From NCBI GenBank assembly GCA_910579655.1, contig CAJTVE010000080.1:1-11621 (forward strand): a stretch of DNA of 11,621 bases. Direction: 5' to 3'. Positions 1-6,702 of the stretch are shown here, in pieces. The notes under the pieces were generated by a model. It was not told the origin of the DNA, ran no database searches, and worked only from the letters and a program-made list of their open reading frames with translations. Origin of the DNA: an uncultured Allobaculum sp. (GTDB lineage: Bacteria; Bacillota_I; Bacilli_A; Erysipelotrichales; Erysipelotrichaceae). A program made the translations under genes and the position numbers. The first letter of the stretch is position 1, and the number at the start of each line of letters is the position of its first letter.

Positions 1-31
1 TGCCGAACACTGTTCGCAGACAGGGATGTAA

Positions 32-505
32 CCGTTTTATCCTATCAGGGATAAAACAACCTCATTTAACGAAGGGGGGATTCAATTTGATCATGCCTGC
101 TGTTCAACGGCGGAGCGCTGCTGCGATACCCTGGAACTGGTAACTGATCTTCCTTATGAGCGCTTCAAAGGATTGAAAGAACAGTTTTATGGTGAGCTGG
201 AAGGGGAAAGCGAACGACTCAACCACCATCTTACGCCAAAAGAATGTGAGACGTTTTATCTGCAGTATGGCGGAGAGTCGAGTAACGAAACCAAAGACCG
301 GATGGTCCGCACCCTGACAAAGATTATGGAGCGGGATGGCTATGAAAATGTCCTGGCGGTTTCGCATAGTGGCTCCTGTTTTAACTTCTTAAGACACTGG
401 CAGGATCCGATGGAAGAACTCAAAAAAGGATTTGGCAACTGCACGATTTTTGTCTATGACTATGAAGACGGCCGCTTTACGCTCAATGAAGTCGTTCGTC
501 CGTAG
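32..505 (+). pseudogene. Histidine phosphatase (phosphoglycerate mutase-like), N-terminus lost or frameshifted
   Basis: The open frame runs from just after an in-frame TAA (29-31) to TAG at 503-505. It reads like the middle and C-terminal part of a histidine phosphatase: an FDHACCSTAERCCDTLEL segment (about 92-145), then DLPYERFKGLKEQFYGELEGE, and near the end AVSHSGSCFNFLRHW, which carries the second catalytic histidine. In this family the first catalytic histidine sits in an N-terminal RHG motif about 50 residues before the STAER segment; no RHG is readable in this frame. Frame 1 (1-54) contains CRTLFADRDV, loosely like the residues after RHG, which suggests a frameshift. The only in-frame start is TTG at 173, which would delete the STAER segment and has no well-spaced RBS. 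The full-length enzyme would dephosphorylate small phosphoesters in the cytoplasm. I infer a pseudogene, but the 5' end is cut by the window, so a sequencing error or a longer upstream gene cannot be excluded. Confidence 0.6.
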
Positions 506-563
506 TCATTCGCAAAGTCCTTTTTCACTGCCGTATCCTCGATATGAAAAGAAGAGAGTTTGA

Positions 564-767
564 CCGGAAGCGGAGAACGTGGTCATTCGTGGATCTGAGA
601 ATCCGGTCCACATCAAAGATAACTTTAATATCTGGGATTTTGAACTGACCAAAGAAGAAATGGATCAGATTGCGGCACTCAATCAAAACAAGCGTTACTA
701 CCATTCCGCTTTGGAACTGCCTGAAAAGTATGTGGCAATGGTTCCAGATGTAGAGGATCAGAAGTAA
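564..767 (+). pseudogene. C-terminal remnant of an aldo/keto reductase
   Basis: After an in-frame TGA (561-563) the frame encodes about 67 residues to a TAA at 765-767. The peptide contains VVIRGSENPVHIKDNFNIWDF, ELTKEEMDQIAALN, KRYYHSALELPEKY and MVPDVEDQK. This is the typical C-terminus of small NADPH-dependent aldo/keto reductases (2,5-diketogluconate reductase type), where the (I/V)PGS-xNPxHIxxN segment binds the 2'-phosphate of NADPH. Such enzymes are about 270-290 residues long. The barrel and the catalytic Asp, Tyr, Lys and His are absent, so this fragment cannot be an active reductase. A GTG at 579 could start translation but no clear RBS precedes it. The breakpoint appears to lie around 561-575. 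With the decayed phosphatase just upstream it points to deletion in this stretch. The family assignment is fairly sure; the pseudogene call follows from the length. Confidence 0.7.
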
Positions 768-839
768 ACGCTGATTTTAGCCAGGTTTCAACATATTCCT
801 GGAAAAACGAAAACCGGGGAACAGTTTTTAATGCTCACC

Positions 840-883
840 AGCCCTTTTGGAAAGCCTGCAAGGCTTTTTCAAAAGGGCTTTTT
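840..883 (+). terminator. Rho-independent terminator
   Basis: The arms AGCCCTTTTG (840-849) and CAAAAGGGCT (870-879) pair perfectly. An inner stem AAAGCCT (851-857) / AGGCTTT (861-867) closes a 3-nt loop, and a run of five T (879-883) follows. It lies 73 bp after the aldo/keto reductase remnant and probably was that gene's terminator. It also insulates the promoter at 1018-1046 from upstream transcription. The stem carries A-rich 5' sequence, so it could work in both directions. Confidence 0.85.
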
Positions 884-1017
884 GCGATCAGGTCTGAATT
901 TTGGTTTCAATCTGGAATTTGATTTTTTCCTGGAAAACGCGGGGCTGTGGCTGCATCTGGTGTGGTCTGAAGAGCAGGAAAGGTCGTCAGTACAGGTCAA
1001 AATTCTCGATGTAATGT

Positions 1018-1046
1018 TTGACATAACAACAAGAGGTATCTATAGT
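1018..1046 (+). promoter_or_regulatory. Promoter of the macrodomain-sirtuin operon
   Basis: A perfect -35 TTGACA (1018-1023), a 17-bp spacer and a -10 TATAGT (1041-1046) form a near-consensus housekeeping promoter. The predicted start point near 1053 leaves a leader of about 128 nt before the ATG at 1181. It is the best sigma-A-type promoter in the window. Confidence 0.8.
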
Positions 1047-1050
1047 TTTA

Positions 1051-1071
1051 TTGTAATGGTTATCATTACAA
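1051..1071 (+). promoter_or_regulatory. Fur-family-like operator on the transcription start
   Basis: A perfect 8-bp inverted repeat, TTGTAATG (1051-1058) and CATTACAA (1064-1071), is separated by 5 nt (GTTAT). It lies immediately downstream of the -10 and covers the predicted start point, a position suited to repression. The core (TAATG...CATTA) resembles operators of the Fur/Zur/PerR family; by eye it matches 13 of 19 positions of the classical Fur box. A half-site GTAATG also occurs at 1011-1016 just before the -35. The regulator's identity (iron, zinc or peroxide sensor) cannot be told from the site alone. Confidence 0.55.
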
Positions 1072-1180
1072 CTGACTCTCTCCATCTATTCTGCTACGTG
1101 CAAGAATGGGAATATGCATTTTGATAAAGAAAATAGGAGAAAGCGGCAAGAAAATTCAGACAGAGGAAGAAAAGAAAGCC

Positions 1181-1972
1181 ATGACACAAGAAGAAAGAAT
1201 GAGCTGCCTGATTGCAGCGTTGATAGAAGAAGATGAACGATATCAGGGCTTAACGATTCCGGGAGGCTATGAAGACAAAAAGCATCTGCTGCGGGGATTG
1301 ATGAATGTAAGGCCGCCGCGTCCGGTTGATCCGGAAGTTCTGACTTTGCAGGATGAATTTTTACAGGAAGAACTGAAGCATAAAGGAGTAGTGGGGCTGG
1401 AAGATCTTAAGTCGGTTGAACCGCAGATTTATCTATGGAAAGGGGACATTACTCGTCTGAAGGTTGGTGCGATTGTCAATGCGGCCAATGATCAGATGCT
1501 CGGTTGTTTTGTACCACGACATCATTGTATTGATAATGCCATTCATACGTTTGCGGGCATGCAGCTTCGTCAAGACTGCGCAAAATTGATGGCAGAACAG
1601 AATGGTCCTGAACCAACCGGACAGGCGAAAATGACCAAAGCCTACAATCTGCCCTGTCAATACGTCCTTCATACTGTCGGGCCGATTGTTTATCACCATG
1701 TGACGAAAAGAGATCGTGAACTGCTCGCTTCCTGCTACCGGTCCTGCCTGGAAGTGGCCGATGCGCACCATTTAAAATCAATCGCGTTTTGCTGCATCTC
1801 AACCGGTGTCTTCCATTTTCCAAATGAGCTGGCCGCAAAGATTGCGGTGGATACCGTTAAACAATATCTGAAAGAAACAGGATCAGGAATCGAGGTGGTC
1901 TTCGATGTTTTTAAAGAACTGGATGAACAAATCTACCAATCCATCCTTGGATCAGGACAAAACAGCCATTGA
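1181..1972 (+). CDS. Zinc-dependent macrodomain protein-ADP-ribose hydrolase (SirTM-linked type)
   Basis: The 263-residue protein has an N-terminal extension (about 1-85, with MNVRPPRPVD and LQDEFLQEEL) and a macrodomain (about 86-255). Visible macrodomain motifs are GDI (88-90), IVNAAN (98-103), HTVGP (164-168) and CCISTGVFHFP (204-214), which line the ADP-ribose pocket. The segment GCFVPRHHCIDNAIH (108-122) carries Cys109, His114/115 and Cys116; this C-x4/5-H-(x)-C pattern supplies the zinc ligands in the macrodomains that accompany class M sirtuins. In Staphylococcus and Streptococcus such proteins remove ADP-ribose added by SirTM to lipoylated GcvH-L. I chose ATG 1181 because AGAGGAAG (1162-1169) lies at RBS distance and MTQEER is the usual family start; the frame extends upstream to 1106 without a good RBS. 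The 3' end overlaps the sirtuin start by about 50 bp, so translation is probably coupled. Family assignment is very sure; substrate is inferred. Confidence 0.93.
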   Translation: MTQEERMSCLIAALIEEDERYQGLTIPGGYEDKKHLLRGLMNVRPPRPVDPEVLTLQDEFLQEELKHKGVVGLEDLKSVEPQIYLWKGDITRLKVGAIVNAANDQMLGCFVPRHHCIDNAIHTFAGMQLRQDCAKLMAEQNGPEPTGQAKMTKAYNLPCQYVLHTVGPIVYHHVTKRDRELLASCYRSCLEVADAHHLKSIAFCCISTGVFHFPNELAAKIAVDTVKQYLKETGSGIEVVFDVFKELDEQIYQSILGSGQNSH

Positions 1973-2837
1973 ACAGCTCAAAGAAGCAATTGAACAGGCT
2001 GATGCAATTGTGATTGGGGCTGGGGCTGGTCTTTCAACGGCTGCAGGATTTACGTATAGCGGTCCAAGGTTTGAGAAATACTTTTCAGATTTCGAAAAGA
2101 AGTATGGTTTTGACAACATGTATGAAGGCGGATTCTACTCATATTCAACACCGGAAGAATTCTGGGCGTTCTGGAGCCGTAATAATTACATCAATCGCTA
2201 TATGAAAGCACCAAAACCAGTCTATGATGAGCTGTTTGAACTGGTGAAAGACAAAGATTATTTTGTTCTGACAACCAATGTGGATCATTGCTTCCAGAAA
2301 GCGGGTTTTGATAAAAAGCGCCTGTTCTATACCCAGGGGGACTATGGCCTGTTCCAGTGCAGCATTCCCTGCCAGGAAGTGGATTACGATAACGAAGAAA
2401 TTATCCAAAAAATGGTTAAAGCACAGGGCTTTGTGATCGACAAAAATGGAGATCTGGTTTTACCTGAAGGCATAACGCCTAAAATGGAAATTCCTTCAGA
2501 TCTGATTCCCTATTGCCCCCATTGCCATGAACCGATGAGCATGAATCTGCGTATTGACAATACATTTGTGGAAGACAAGGGATGGCATCAGGCAGCCAGA
2601 CGCTATCATGACTTTCTGCAAAGTCATGCGGATCAGAAAGTTCTTTATCTCGAACTGGGCGTTGGACCCAATACGCCAGGAATCATCAAGTATCCTTTCT
2701 GGTCGTTTACCAATTCCAATCCAGATGCAGTGTATGCCTGCCTGAACATGGGCGAGGCTTTTGCTCCTAAAGAGATTCAGGATCGCTCGATCTGCGTTAA
2801 TGGTGATATTGGCGAAATTATCAAAGAGCTATTTTAG
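1923..2837 (+). CDS. SirTM (class M sirtuin), protein ADP-ribosyltransferase
   Basis: The 304-residue protein has the Rossmann NAD-binding motif GAGAGLS (32-38), TTNVDH (117-122, Asn119 and Asp121), and GVGPNTP (246-252). Two cysteine pairs, CSIPC (146-150) and CPHC (198-201), form the sirtuin zinc site. The catalytic His-Gly of deacetylase sirtuins is replaced by Gln138-Gly (TQGD). This replacement is the hallmark of SirTM enzymes, which transfer ADP-ribose from NAD to proteins rather than deacetylating. The insert between the two Cys pairs and the FDNMYEGGFYSYSTPEEFWAF-type segment (about 63-83) also fit SirTM. ATG 1923 sits inside the macrodomain gene and is preceded by AAAGAA; ATG 1905 (MFLKNW...) is a possible earlier start. 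The known target of relatives is the lipoyl carrier GcvH-L in an oxidative-stress response. No gcvH-L or lplA2 gene is in this window, so the target here is unknown. The stop codon lies inside palindromic repeat 1. Confidence 0.93.
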   Translation: MNKSTNPSLDQDKTAIEQLKEAIEQADAIVIGAGAGLSTAAGFTYSGPRFEKYFSDFEKKYGFDNMYEGGFYSYSTPEEFWAFWSRNNYINRYMKAPKPVYDELFELVKDKDYFVLTTNVDHCFQKAGFDKKRLFYTQGDYGLFQCSIPCQEVDYDNEEIIQKMVKAQGFVIDKNGDLVLPEGITPKMEIPSDLIPYCPHCHEPMSMNLRIDNTFVEDKGWHQAARRYHDFLQSHADQKVLYLELGVGPNTPGIIKYPFWSFTNSNPDAVYACLNMGEAFAPKEIQDRSICVNGDIGEIIKELF

Positions 2838-3020
2838 AAAAGTGGTCCAAGGACCAAAAATCTAAAATACGAGTCATTGGGGATGAGAAGAATCACCGGC
2901 TTTTATTTTAGAAAAGCGGTCCAAGGACCAAAAATCTAAAATACGAGTTGCTGGAAATGAGAAGAATCACTGGCTTCTATTTTAGAAAAGTGGTCCATGG
3001 ACCACTTTTCTAAAATAGAA
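2830..3020. repeat. Three tandem palindromic repeats, 74-bp period
   Basis: Three 40-bp palindromes start at 2830, 2904 and 2978, exactly 74 bp apart. Each has outer arms TATTTTAGA / TCTAAAATA and a GGTCC / GGACC core. Copies 1 and 2 carry mismatches between these blocks (AAAG or AAGC against AAAA) and an AA loop. Copy 3 is perfect: its left half is TATTTTAGAAAAGTGGTCCA and the right half is the exact reverse complement; the symmetry extends to 46 bp (2975-3020) with no loop. The 34-bp spacers (2870-2903, 2944-2977) are also alike, sharing ATGAGAAGAATCAC and GGCTT. The block begins inside the sirtuin stop codon region and lies between convergent genes. It may act as a set of bidirectional terminators or be a mobile palindromic element; its origin is unknown to me. 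Confidence 0.9.
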
Positions 3021-3047
3021 CGTTGACCATTGCGAAAGGGGATATAG

Positions 3048-3106
3048 AAAAAGACTGGATATCAGAGATGCTTTCTTAGGGCATGTTCTGAAATTCCAGT
3101 CTTTTT
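3048..3106. terminator. Bidirectional terminator between convergent genes
   Basis: The arms AAAAAGACTGGA (3048-3059) and TCCAGTCTTTTT (3095-3106) are perfect complements. The 35-nt interior can extend the stem (CAGA...ATGC with GCAT...TCTG). T-runs follow on both strands (TTTTTGTTTTTTTTC on plus). It can end transcripts from the sirtuin side (plus) and the kdpE-like gene (minus). Confidence 0.8.
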
Positions 3107-3132
3107 GTTTTTTTTCTTAAATTGGGGAGCGG

Positions 3133-3828
3133 CTATTCCACTTTCAACATTCTATAACCGACACCAATGTGGGTCTGGATGAACTGAACGTTGCCTTTCT
3201 TTTCCAGTTTTTTACGCAGGGTAGCCATAAATACACGCAGGGAAGCAATGTCGTTATCCATGTTGGATCCCCAGATTTGCTGCGTGATGTAGTTGTGGGT
3301 CAGCACACGACCGACGTTTTTGCTGAGCAGTGTTAAGAGCTTGAATTCAATAGGCGTCAGGTGGAGTTCCTCACCATTAAGAGTGACGCATCCAGCGGCA
3401 TAATCAATGCGCAATGGGCCGTTGACGAAAACAGACTTGGAAACGGCTGCCTGAGGCTGAGAAGACAGATGTCTTTCGACAACCCGCAGACGAGCCAGCA
3501 GCTCAACAATGGAGAATGGTTTTGTCAGATAGTCATCTGCACCGGCATCCAGAGCGCGGATTTTATCTTCGTCATCTGTACGGGCAGAAATAACAATCAC
3601 TGGAACGTTGGACCAGCTGCGGACTTTCTTAATAATATCGACTCCATCCATATCGGGCAGGCCCAGATCCAGGAAAATTACATCTGGATTGTGGGTGGAA
3701 GCTTCCAGAATTGCCGTTTTGCCATCAGGAGCCATCAGATATTTATAATTATGAGCTTTCAGGGTGGTACCGATTAAATTGCGAATGGAGTTGTCGTCTT
3801 CGACAACAAGTACTGTTGTAGTATTCAT
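3133..3828 (-). CDS. kdpE: KdpE-like OmpR-family response regulator
   Basis: The 231-residue protein has an N-terminal receiver domain (about 4-118) with acidic residues Glu10, Asp11, Asp12, phosphoacceptor Asp54 in IFLDLGLPDMDG, Ser81 and Lys103 (LTKPF). A C-terminal winged-helix DNA-binding domain (about 135-230) contains LTPIEFKLLTLL, GRVLTHNYITQQIWG, LRVFMATLRKKLE and THIGVGYRM. The sequence matches KdpE, partner of KdpD in potassium and osmotic control. I chose ATG 3828 because AAGGTGA (around 3833-3839) is a well-spaced RBS for it; a GTG at 3837 lies inside that RBS. The gene lies 125 bp downstream of the kinase gene, same strand, and has its own promoter (3853-3882), so it may be made independently. 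No kdpFABC, trk or ktr genes are in the window, so its target genes are elsewhere. OmpR family is certain; KdpE identity rests on overall resemblance and the kinase next door. Confidence 0.9.
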   Translation of the reverse strand: MNTTTVLVVEDDNSIRNLIGTTLKAHNYKYLMAPDGKTAILEASTHNPDVIFLDLGLPDMDGVDIIKKVRSWSNVPVIVISARTDDEDKIRALDAGADDYLTKPFSIVELLARLRVVERHLSSQPQAAVSKSVFVNGPLRIDYAAGCVTLNGEELHLTPIEFKLLTLLSKNVGRVLTHNYITQQIWGSNMDNDIASLRVFMATLRKKLEKKGNVQFIQTHIGVGYRMLKVE

Positions 3829-3852
3829 AAAGATCACCTTTTTCTTTTCTCA

Positions 3853-3882
3853 ATTATACAAAAGATTTATATATGGAAACAA
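3853..3882 (-). promoter_or_regulatory. Internal promoter for the kdpE-like gene
   Basis: Read on the minus strand: -35 TTGTTT (3877-3882), 18-bp spacer, -10 TATAAT (3853-3858). The predicted start is about 20 nt before the ribosome binding site. The perfect -10 and the 125-bp gap after the kinase gene support separate transcription of the regulator. The gap between 3883 and 3953 has a T7 run after GC-rich sequence, but I see no stable stem for a terminator there. Confidence 0.6.
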
Positions 3883-3953
3883 ATGCAACTATGCAAGTTT
3901 GGTGCACGGAAAGCGGATTTGGCAAAAAAAGCGCCAGGCGTGCAAGGCTGACG

Positions 3954-5927
3954 CTATGCGATCGAAAGTAAAGGAATCCGGAAGGAGAAAACACATCCAT
4001 GAGGCTCGTTATCGTGAACTTCAATGGTTCCGTGATGAGCATCAATAATCGCTTTACAAAGGAATAAGCCAAGACCTAAATAGTGGGTAGAGTCAAACCT
4101 TGGAGCCTCTCCCGTGTAGAAGATATCAAAAATTCTTTCTTTCATGGAGTCTTTAATCCCATCCCCCTCATCAGACACTTCAACCACAGCCATATTGTCC
4201 TGGGCGTAGGTCCGTACCTTGATTGGAGTGCCTTCGGGGGTGTGGTGAATGGAGTTGGTCACCAGATTGGAGACAACCTGGGCAATCAGACTGGCATCCA
4301 TATTGGCCACCAGAAGGTCATCACCTTCTTCGATCGTAATTGGATGGGTGACGTTGGCTTTGTTTGGGTAGTCCATTCCGCTTTCAACCACATCACTCAG
4401 CAATTCTGGCTGCAGTTTAACCGGCATGGAACTTGAATCCATGCGGGCAGCTGTCAGCAGATTTTCGATCATGTAATACATGTTCAGGGAATCGTACTGG
4501 ATTTCATCCCAGAGCTTTTCTTTTTCCGGCTGATCCATGGTGTCGTGCGAGAGCTTGTAGTTGGCAATGTTGCCGATAATGGCGGTTAATGGCGTGCGGA
4601 TATCATGAGCTAAAGCCTTTAACAAGTTAGAGCGAAGCAGGCCGCTTTCACGCTGGAGATTGGCTTCCTGCAATGCGGCTTCCTGTGTCATTGTCTCCAG
4701 AGTCTGGGCCCCATCCGCAACAATATTGCGTAGCACCATCTGCTCGAGGGGATCAATGGCCTGCTGGTCAAAGCGGATGCCAATGACCCCGAAGGTTTCC
4801 GAAGAGGTTTCCCAGGGAAAATAGAGATAGGAGGCCATCGTGTGATAACGGGTCATACACCCAGTTGGTTCACGATACTTCAGCGCTTCTTTGGCAATGA
4901 CCAGTTCTTTTTCAGCTTGCGTGTGGTCACTGGGAACATTCAGATTCACATCGAAGTAGACAGGATCCCGGAAGATGTCCTCTTCATAGGGATAGTAAAC
5001 AATGTCCCGTTCTGAAATTTCCGCAAGCTTACGGCAGGTAACGTCAATGACTTCTTTTGGTGTTTTGGCCAGATGAAGTTTATGGGTCGTATTGAGCAGC
5101 ATCTGAGTTGCCCAGGTTGACCTTTTGGCGCTTCGGGTTTCAGCTTGAAGTTTGATTCCAATATAGGATCCGATCAGGGAAACAACAAAGGCCATGGCGA
5201 TGGCCATCGACAGACGCCGCTGGTTATACAGGATGGACAATCGCGGCTGGGCAAACAGGAAGACAAACAACAGGTCAGAACAGAATGCGGAAATCAGTGA
5301 CCAGAAGATGCTTCCGGTGGTAATGGAGCAGGCCAGAACCCCAAGAATAAAAATCTGCGCCAGGATAAATTCGTCGACGTTGGCTCCATCGAGGATAAAG
5401 CACGCAATTGTGGTCAAAGCGATGATCAAAACGATGCGCGCCAAGTTCAGCAGGTTGGATTTCAGATCGTGTTTTTCAGGCTGGAGATGCGAAGCATGTA
5501 CGGTCATCGTTCCGGGGACAATCATCAGTCTTGTCTCTTGAAGAACTTCTGAAATTTTCTGGGCAAAGGTTGGATGAAAACGGCCCAGACCTTTTGGAGT
5601 CGGCGATTGATTGATTACCAATAAATTTATGGAATTGCTCCGGCAGAATTCACCGATCAGGTAGGCAGGGTCTGCCCCATCAAGAACCGTAATATGAGCG
5701 CCTAAAGAGGCTGCATAATTGACATTGTTCTGAAGAGCAGTTTTCTGGCTTTCACGGGAAAGATGCATGTCAGGTGTATTGACATAAAAGGCAAAAAATT
5801 CCCCATTGGACAGCGCAGCCTCCTGAAAAGCAGTATCAATGGCTTGTCTGTTCGATGGATCAGAAGTCAGATACACCGCAATGACAGAAGGCGAGTTTTG
5901 AGCAGGTAAAGAAGGTTGACTGTTCAT
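3954..5927 (-). CDS. kdpD: KdpD-like sensor histidine kinase lacking the N-terminal KdpD domain
   Basis: The 657-residue membrane kinase has, in order: a universal-stress-protein-like domain (about 14-140, VIAVYLTSDPSNRQAID...LLVINQSP), four closely spaced membrane helices (about 160-260, the DUF4118 region of KdpD), a GAF-like linker (about 275-410), a dimerisation/phosphoacceptor domain with His441 in ALAHDIRTPLTA, and an ATPase domain with N box (Asn554, Asn558), DEGDG (586-590) and GLGLFLCK (617-624). Typical KdpD proteins are near 890 residues and begin with a ~210-residue KdpD domain with Walker-type motifs; that domain is absent here. The ATG at 5927 has a fine RBS (AAAGGCGGTGA, ending about 4 nt before it) and the frame upstream offers no such domain, so this is a short architecture, not a wrong start. 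It is expected to sit in the membrane and phosphorylate the regulator encoded downstream. The signal it senses is unknown; without the KdpD domain it may differ from classical potassium sensing. Confidence 0.92.
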   Translation of the reverse strand: MNSQPSLPAQNSPSVIAVYLTSDPSNRQAIDTAFQEAALSNGEFFAFYVNTPDMHLSRESQKTALQNNVNYAASLGAHITVLDGADPAYLIGEFCRSNSINLLVINQSPTPKGLGRFHPTFAQKISEVLQETRLMIVPGTMTVHASHLQPEKHDLKSNLLNLARIVLIIALTTIACFILDGANVDEFILAQIFILGVLACSITTGSIFWSLISAFCSDLLFVFLFAQPRLSILYNQRRLSMAIAMAFVVSLIGSYIGIKLQAETRSAKRSTWATQMLLNTTHKLHLAKTPKEVIDVTCRKLAEISERDIVYYPYEEDIFRDPVYFDVNLNVPSDHTQAEKELVIAKEALKYREPTGCMTRYHTMASYLYFPWETSSETFGVIGIRFDQQAIDPLEQMVLRNIVADGAQTLETMTQEAALQEANLQRESGLLRSNLLKALAHDIRTPLTAIIGNIANYKLSHDTMDQPEKEKLWDEIQYDSLNMYYMIENLLTAARMDSSSMPVKLQPELLSDVVESGMDYPNKANVTHPITIEEGDDLLVANMDASLIAQVVSNLVTNSIHHTPEGTPIKVRTYAQDNMAVVEVSDEGDGIKDSMKERIFDIFYTGEAPRFDSTHYLGLGLFLCKAIIDAHHGTIEVHDNEPHGCVFSFRIPLLSIA

Positions 5928-6066
5928 TCTATCACCGCCTTTCTAAGAAAATCCTCATGAAGGATAAAAAGAGGCTCACAGAATACTGGTCAGTTTTCGA
6001 GCTGGGAAAAGAGAAGAACAAGTGAAGTTCAAAATATGGATATGTGAATATTCGCTTATTGCCTTC

Positions 6067-6101
6067 AGTATATAGAAGAGTTCATTAAGGTGCGCTTAAG
6101 G
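6067..6101 (-). promoter_or_regulatory. Kinase promoter with OmpR-family-like direct repeats
   Basis: On the minus strand a -10 TATACT (6067-6072) lies about 140 bp before the kinase start. At 17-bp distance the -35 position (6090-6095) is poor. It is straddled by two identical hexamers, TTAAGG on the plus strand at 6085-6090 and 6096-6101 (CCTTAA on the minus strand), exactly 11 bp apart. Direct hexamers one helical turn apart at a weak -35 are the usual layout of activator sites for OmpR-family regulators. This suggests, but does not prove, autoregulation by the KdpE-like protein. Confidence 0.5.
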
Positions 6102-6680
6102 AATAAAAAGGCGGGTATGAATCGAATAAAGAAAATGTTGAGTGTCCTCAACAAATTCAGATATCGCAAACGCATAACCGCAATCCCGATCGTTTGCCTG
6201 AATGATTTCCACTGACCACGATGAATCCTGCTTATTTTGACAGAAATGAATCGGGCGCTCTTTTCTGGGCGGCTGATCGTTGCCTGCATGTAAACGTCCA
6301 AAGCCTGTTTCCAGTCGTTTTGTGGATCTTTACCACGAATAAGGAATAAAACCCACTTTGACCATCTCATAATCGCCGAAAAGAGAGAAATAAACAATAT
6401 GAAATGATTAGAAGCGGTCAATTTACAGACGTTTTTCAGCAAGTTGATAGAAAAGTCAATAAAAATCGACAATATGTGAACAATTATCGCTTATCTAATC
6501 TTTATGTGTATCTGTGAAATACGAATATTAAGGACAAAAAAGAGACAGAAATGCAAAAACGGGTCGTATTCATTCGTTAAAGCAAAGAGAAAAAGGAAAC
6601 AGGAGTGTCTTACACGACCGGAAAAACAGGCAGGATACACGACAAGACAGAAAAAGAATGGACAGCATCTGACAATAAAA
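6102..6680. other. Gene-poor interval
   Basis: About 580 bp without a convincing gene. A minus-strand frame of 135 codons (6065-6472) and short plus-strand frames (6504-6785, 6605-6970) exist but have no good RBS, no recognisable domain and cross the kinase promoter or the neighbouring gene. The base composition is AT-rich, with a purine-rich plus strand near 6530-6680. I see no RNA gene or repeat in it. Confidence 0.5.
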
Positions 6681-6702
6681 AAGACAGCTACTTTGCTGTC
6701 TT
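6675..6702 (-). terminator. Rho-independent terminator of the membrane protein gene
   Basis: The arms AAGACAGC (6681-6688) and GCTGTCTT (6695-6702) enclose a 6-nt loop. On the minus strand the stem is followed by TTTTTTAT. The stop codon of the membrane protein gene (6688-6690) overlaps the stem, so termination immediately follows translation. The plus-strand side lacks a comparable T-run directly after the stem, so it reads mainly as a minus-strand terminator. Confidence 0.8.

Noticed and set aside
831..1124. Plus-strand frame of 97 codons
   Set aside because: It starts at the terminator stem and runs through the promoter of the macrodomain operon; no RBS or family likeness.
2830..3020. CRISPR array
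   Set aside because: The 40-bp units are palindromes and the two 34-bp spacers are nearly the same, whereas CRISPR spacers differ. No cas gene is present.
3900..3953. Terminator between the kinase and regulator genes
   Set aside because: A T-run follows GC-rich sequence on the minus strand but only a 3-4 bp stem with a short loop can form.
6065..6472. Minus-strand frame of 135 codons
   Set aside because: It covers the kinase promoter, is very poor in acidic residues, has no RBS and no recognisable domain.
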